Below are positions 5,178 through 6,950 of a DNA stretch of 6,950 bases, in pieces (within the stretch, counting starts at the first letter, position 1; each line of letters begins with the position of its first letter). The notes beneath the pieces were generated by a model. That model worked only from the letters and a program-made list of their open reading frames with translations, was not told the DNA's origin and did not search any database. Origin of the DNA: Actinomycetota bacterium (GTDB lineage: Bacteria > Actinomycetota > Aquicultoria > Subteraquimicrobiales > UBA9087); the NCBI GenBank assembly GCA_003491635.1, contig DNCG01000087.1, positions 1 to 6,950 on the forward strand. Reading direction: 5' to 3'. Made by a program: the position numbers and the translations under genes.

Positions 5178-5297
5178 TTGGTAGATAGCAGATTTATCCT
5201 GAGCTGCTTGCCCTGAGTGTAGTCGAAGGATAGCTGATAGCGGATGGCAGAAAAAGTGGGGAGTCGGGAGTGAGGAGTGAGGAACTGAAGAGTTGAT
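5178..5297. repeat. Heptanucleotide repeats in the metG leader (ATAGCTG and GTGAGGA families)
   Basis: Units TTGGTAG and ATAGCAG (5178-5191) are followed, after an inserted 38-base element, by ATAGCTG, ATAGCGG and ATGGCAG (5230-5250). A second family runs 5256-5297 as six units in perfect 7-base phase: GTGGGGA, GTCGGGA, two GTGAGGA, then decayed ACTGAAG and AGTTGAT. The array ends six bases before the metG start codon. It encodes no gene, and I see no T-box or SAM riboswitch motif in it. Confidence 0.8.
5195..5232. repeat. 38-base element with inverted ends, REP-like, inside the 7-base array
   Basis: TATCCT (5195-5200) is exactly inverted at AGGATA (5227-5232). CCTGAG occurs inside twice (5198-5203 and 5212-5217), and GTCGAAGGA is at the right end. 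I recognise the CCTGAGC/GTCGAAGG combination from dispersed intergenic palindromes in various bacterial genomes; that is memory and not a search result. ATAGC units lie on both sides, so it appears to interrupt the array. Confidence 0.55.
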
Positions 5298-5302
5298 GAA
5301 AA

Positions 5303-6856
5303 ATGGAGAATGAAAAAATAAATAGAGAGACATTTTATGTTACAACTCCCATATATTATGTAAATGATGTGCCACACATCGGGCATTCCTATACGACGAT
5401 CGCCGCTGATGTCTTGACCCGCTATCACAGGCTCACTGGACGCGAGGTGTTCTTTTTGACCGGTACCGACGAACATGGCCTCAAGGTTCAGCAGGCCGCC
5501 GAGAAGGCAAAAAAGTTGCCTCAGGTCTTCTGCGATGAGATAGTTGGCCAGTTCAAGAAGGCCTGGCGGGTGTTGAACATAAAATACGATAACTTCATTC
5601 GCACGACCGATGTCCGCCACGAGGAGGCGGTGAAGAAGGTTTTGCGGGATTTGTACTATGGTGGCTTCATCCATAAGGGAAAATACGAGGCGCTTTACTG
5701 TGTCGGCTGTGAGCAGTTTAAGACCAAAAGCGATCTGGTGGATGGCAAGTGTCCCGACCACAAGATGGAGCCGGAGGTGCGCTCGGAGGAGTGCTATCTG
5801 TTCAAGCTCTCCGTATTCCAAGAGCGCCTTTTGGGATTGATAAAAAAGGACGAGCTTAAGATCAGACCATCGGAGCGCAAGAACGAGATGGTCTCCTTTC
5901 TCGAGAGGGAAGAACTCCAAGATGTGTCCATTTCCCGCGCCAAGGAAAAGGTCTCGTGGGGCATTCCTCTTCCCTTCGACCCCTCGCACACGACCTATGT
6001 ATGGGTGGATGCTTTCTTGAACTACCTCACCGGGCTTGGTTGGCCGGAGGACAGAAAAAATTTCGAGAGATTTTGGCCACCCAATGTGCAGCTCATGGCC
6101 AAGGACATCCTGAGGGTTCACGCCACTGTCTGGCCATCTCTGCTCATGGCCCTGGGGGTTGAGCTGCCCCGGGAATATTTCATTCACGGCTATTTCACGG
6201 TGAACGGGGAGAAGATGAGCAAATCCTTGGGTAATGTCATCGATCCCATCCAGCTCTCCAGGCAGTACGGGGCCGATGCCATTCGCTATTTCATCCTCTC
6301 CGAGTTTCCCTTCGGTCAGGATGGCGATTTTTCGATAAAGAGGTTGGAGGAGTGTTACAACTCCGACCTGGCCAACGATTTGGGCAATCTCTTGCACCGA
6401 ACCATCCCGATGATGGAGAAATATTATGGAGGGGAGACCCCCGAACCAGGCGAACCCACCACCCTCGAAACCGAGCTGAGGGAGAGGGCGAGTGGGGTTG
6501 TTCGGGGGCTGGATTGCCTGATGGGTCAACTGAAACTCAGGGAGAGTCTGGCCGAGATATGGACGGTTGTAAACAGGGCGAATAAGTACATCGATACCGC
6601 CGCGCCCTGGGCTTTGGCCAGAGAGGAAAAGACCGAGCGTCTGGCCACTGTGATGTATACCCTGCTCGATTGCATAAGGTTCATCACCATTCTCATCCTT
6701 CCTTTCATGCCGGAGACGGCGGAGAAGATCTGGTCTCAGCTGGGGATACGGGAGAGTTTGAGCGATCAAACCATCTCCGATGCGGCTGCCTGGGGACGGA
6801 TCCAGCCGGGCACGGTTGTAACCAAAGAAAAGCCGCTGTTTCCGAGAATTGAATAG
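5303..6856 (+). CDS. metG: Methionyl-tRNA synthetase
   Basis: This class I cytoplasmic enzyme charges tRNA(Met), including initiator tRNA, with methionine using ATP. The 517-residue protein shows the HIGH motif (25-28), FLTGTDEHG (51-59), one zinc knuckle of the Thermus type (Cys133, Cys136, Cys150, His153), WVDAFLNY (234-241), and KMSKS (304-308) followed by LGNVIDP. The helical anticodon-binding domain extends to the end (LPFMPETAEKIW region) and finishes with LFPRIE. The C-terminal tRNA-binding domain of Bacillus MetS (664 aa) is absent, as in the shorter forms known from Actinobacteria and others, so this is not evidence of truncation. ATG 5303 is the only possible start because TGA lies two codons upstream. 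The ribosome binding site is poor (GAAGAG at 5287-5292), and the leader consists of 7-base repeats. A tatD-like gene is expected downstream by synteny but is not in the window. Confidence 0.96.
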   Translation: MENEKINRETFYVTTPIYYVNDVPHIGHSYTTIAADVLTRYHRLTGREVFFLTGTDEHGLKVQQAAEKAKKLPQVFCDEIVGQFKKAWRVLNIKYDNFIRTTDVRHEEAVKKVLRDLYYGGFIHKGKYEALYCVGCEQFKTKSDLVDGKCPDHKMEPEVRSEECYLFKLSVFQERLLGLIKKDELKIRPSERKNEMVSFLEREELQDVSISRAKEKVSWGIPLPFDPSHTTYVWVDAFLNYLTGLGWPEDRKNFERFWPPNVQLMAKDILRVHATVWPSLLMALGVELPREYFIHGYFTVNGEKMSKSLGNVIDPIQLSRQYGADAIRYFILSEFPFGQDGDFSIKRLEECYNSDLANDLGNLLHRTIPMMEKYYGGETPEPGEPTTLETELRERASGVVRGLDCLMGQLKLRESLAEIWTVVNRANKYIDTAAPWALAREEKTERLATVMYTLLDCIRFITILILPFMPETAEKIWSQLGIRESLSDQTISDAAAWGRIQPGTVVTKEKPLFPRIE

Positions 6857-6863
6857 CTCACGT

Positions 6864-6933
6864 CTGCCAGCTGCCAGGGTCAGGAGCCAGAGGTCAGTTT
6901 GCAGTTGACGGGTGACAGTTGACAGATAACAGC
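6864..6933. repeat. Ten-unit degenerate heptanucleotide array after metG
   Basis: Ten units in unbroken 7-base phase start at 6864, seven bases after the metG stop. Two CTGCCAG units are followed by GGTCAGG, AGCCAGA and GGTCAGT, then TTGCAGT, TGACGGG, TGACAGT, TGACAGA and TAACAGC. Nearly all carry the core CAG at fixed phase. No terminator hairpin with a T-run follows metG before the window ends at 6950. Confidence 0.85.
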
Positions 6934-6950
6934 CACTAAAAATCAAGAAT

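Noticed and set aside
5155..5302. T-box or SAM riboswitch in front of metG
   Set aside because: No AGGGTGG-type T-box sequence, no S-box core and no terminator/antiterminator pair is visible; the region is repeats.
5102..6946. 614-codon open frame on the minus strand opposite metG
   Set aside because: It is antisense to a clear MetRS gene, has no recognisable domain, and spans the abrB leader, both repeat arrays and metG. Codon bias of metG explains the lack of stops.
1..6950. Mobile element, prophage or defence island
   Set aside because: No transposase, integrase, phage, toxin-antitoxin or nuclease gene and no long flanking repeats are present; the genes are ordinary chromosomal ones.

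Overview
The window looks like bacterial chromosomal housekeeping DNA rather than a mobile island. Gene order gives the best hint of the host. A 16S rRNA ribose methyltransferase gene (rsmI), a convergent abrB-type regulator gene and a methionyl-tRNA synthetase gene follow one another, the same order and orientations as rsmI(yabC)-abrB-metS in Bacillus subtilis. The AbrB has a C-terminal two-CxxC zinc-finger-like tail of the clostridial kind. The MetRS is short (517 aa) and lacks the C-terminal tRNA-binding domain of Bacillus MetS, a form also common in Actinobacteria. A Clostridia-like Firmicute or a deep-branching anaerobic actinobacterial lineage fits best. Two ferredoxin-type proteins suggest an anaerobe. 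This host assignment is inference.

Layout: 1-309 is the C-terminal end of an unidentified membrane protein. 385-1266 is a membrane-anchored GGDEF diguanylate cyclase. A pair of GC-rich hairpins ending in a T-run (1287-1336) separates it from a ROK-family sugar kinase, probably glucokinase (1355-2338). A 210-base block of degenerate 7-base repeats follows. Next come a DUF362 protein with two 4Fe-4S motifs (2529-3644) and a 56-residue 2[4Fe-4S] ferredoxin (3688-3858), then rsmI (4006-4857), abrB on the minus strand (4854-5105) and metG (5303-6856).

The abrB and metG promoters face each other and overlap. A TTGAC-N4-GTCAA palindrome covers the metG -35 box and the expected abrB start site. The abrB and rsmI stop codons share one CTAG.

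The most unusual structure is not a gene. Three non-coding stretches (2313-2522, 5178-5297, 6864-6933) are built almost wholly of degenerate repeats with a strict 7-base period. The unit sequence changes from block to block while the period is kept. They abut or enter genes: one supplies the last residues and stop codon of the ROK kinase and the ribosome binding site of the DUF362 gene, and another forms most of the metG leader. A 38-base terminally inverted element sits inside the second array. I found no defence, CRISPR, phage or transposase genes.
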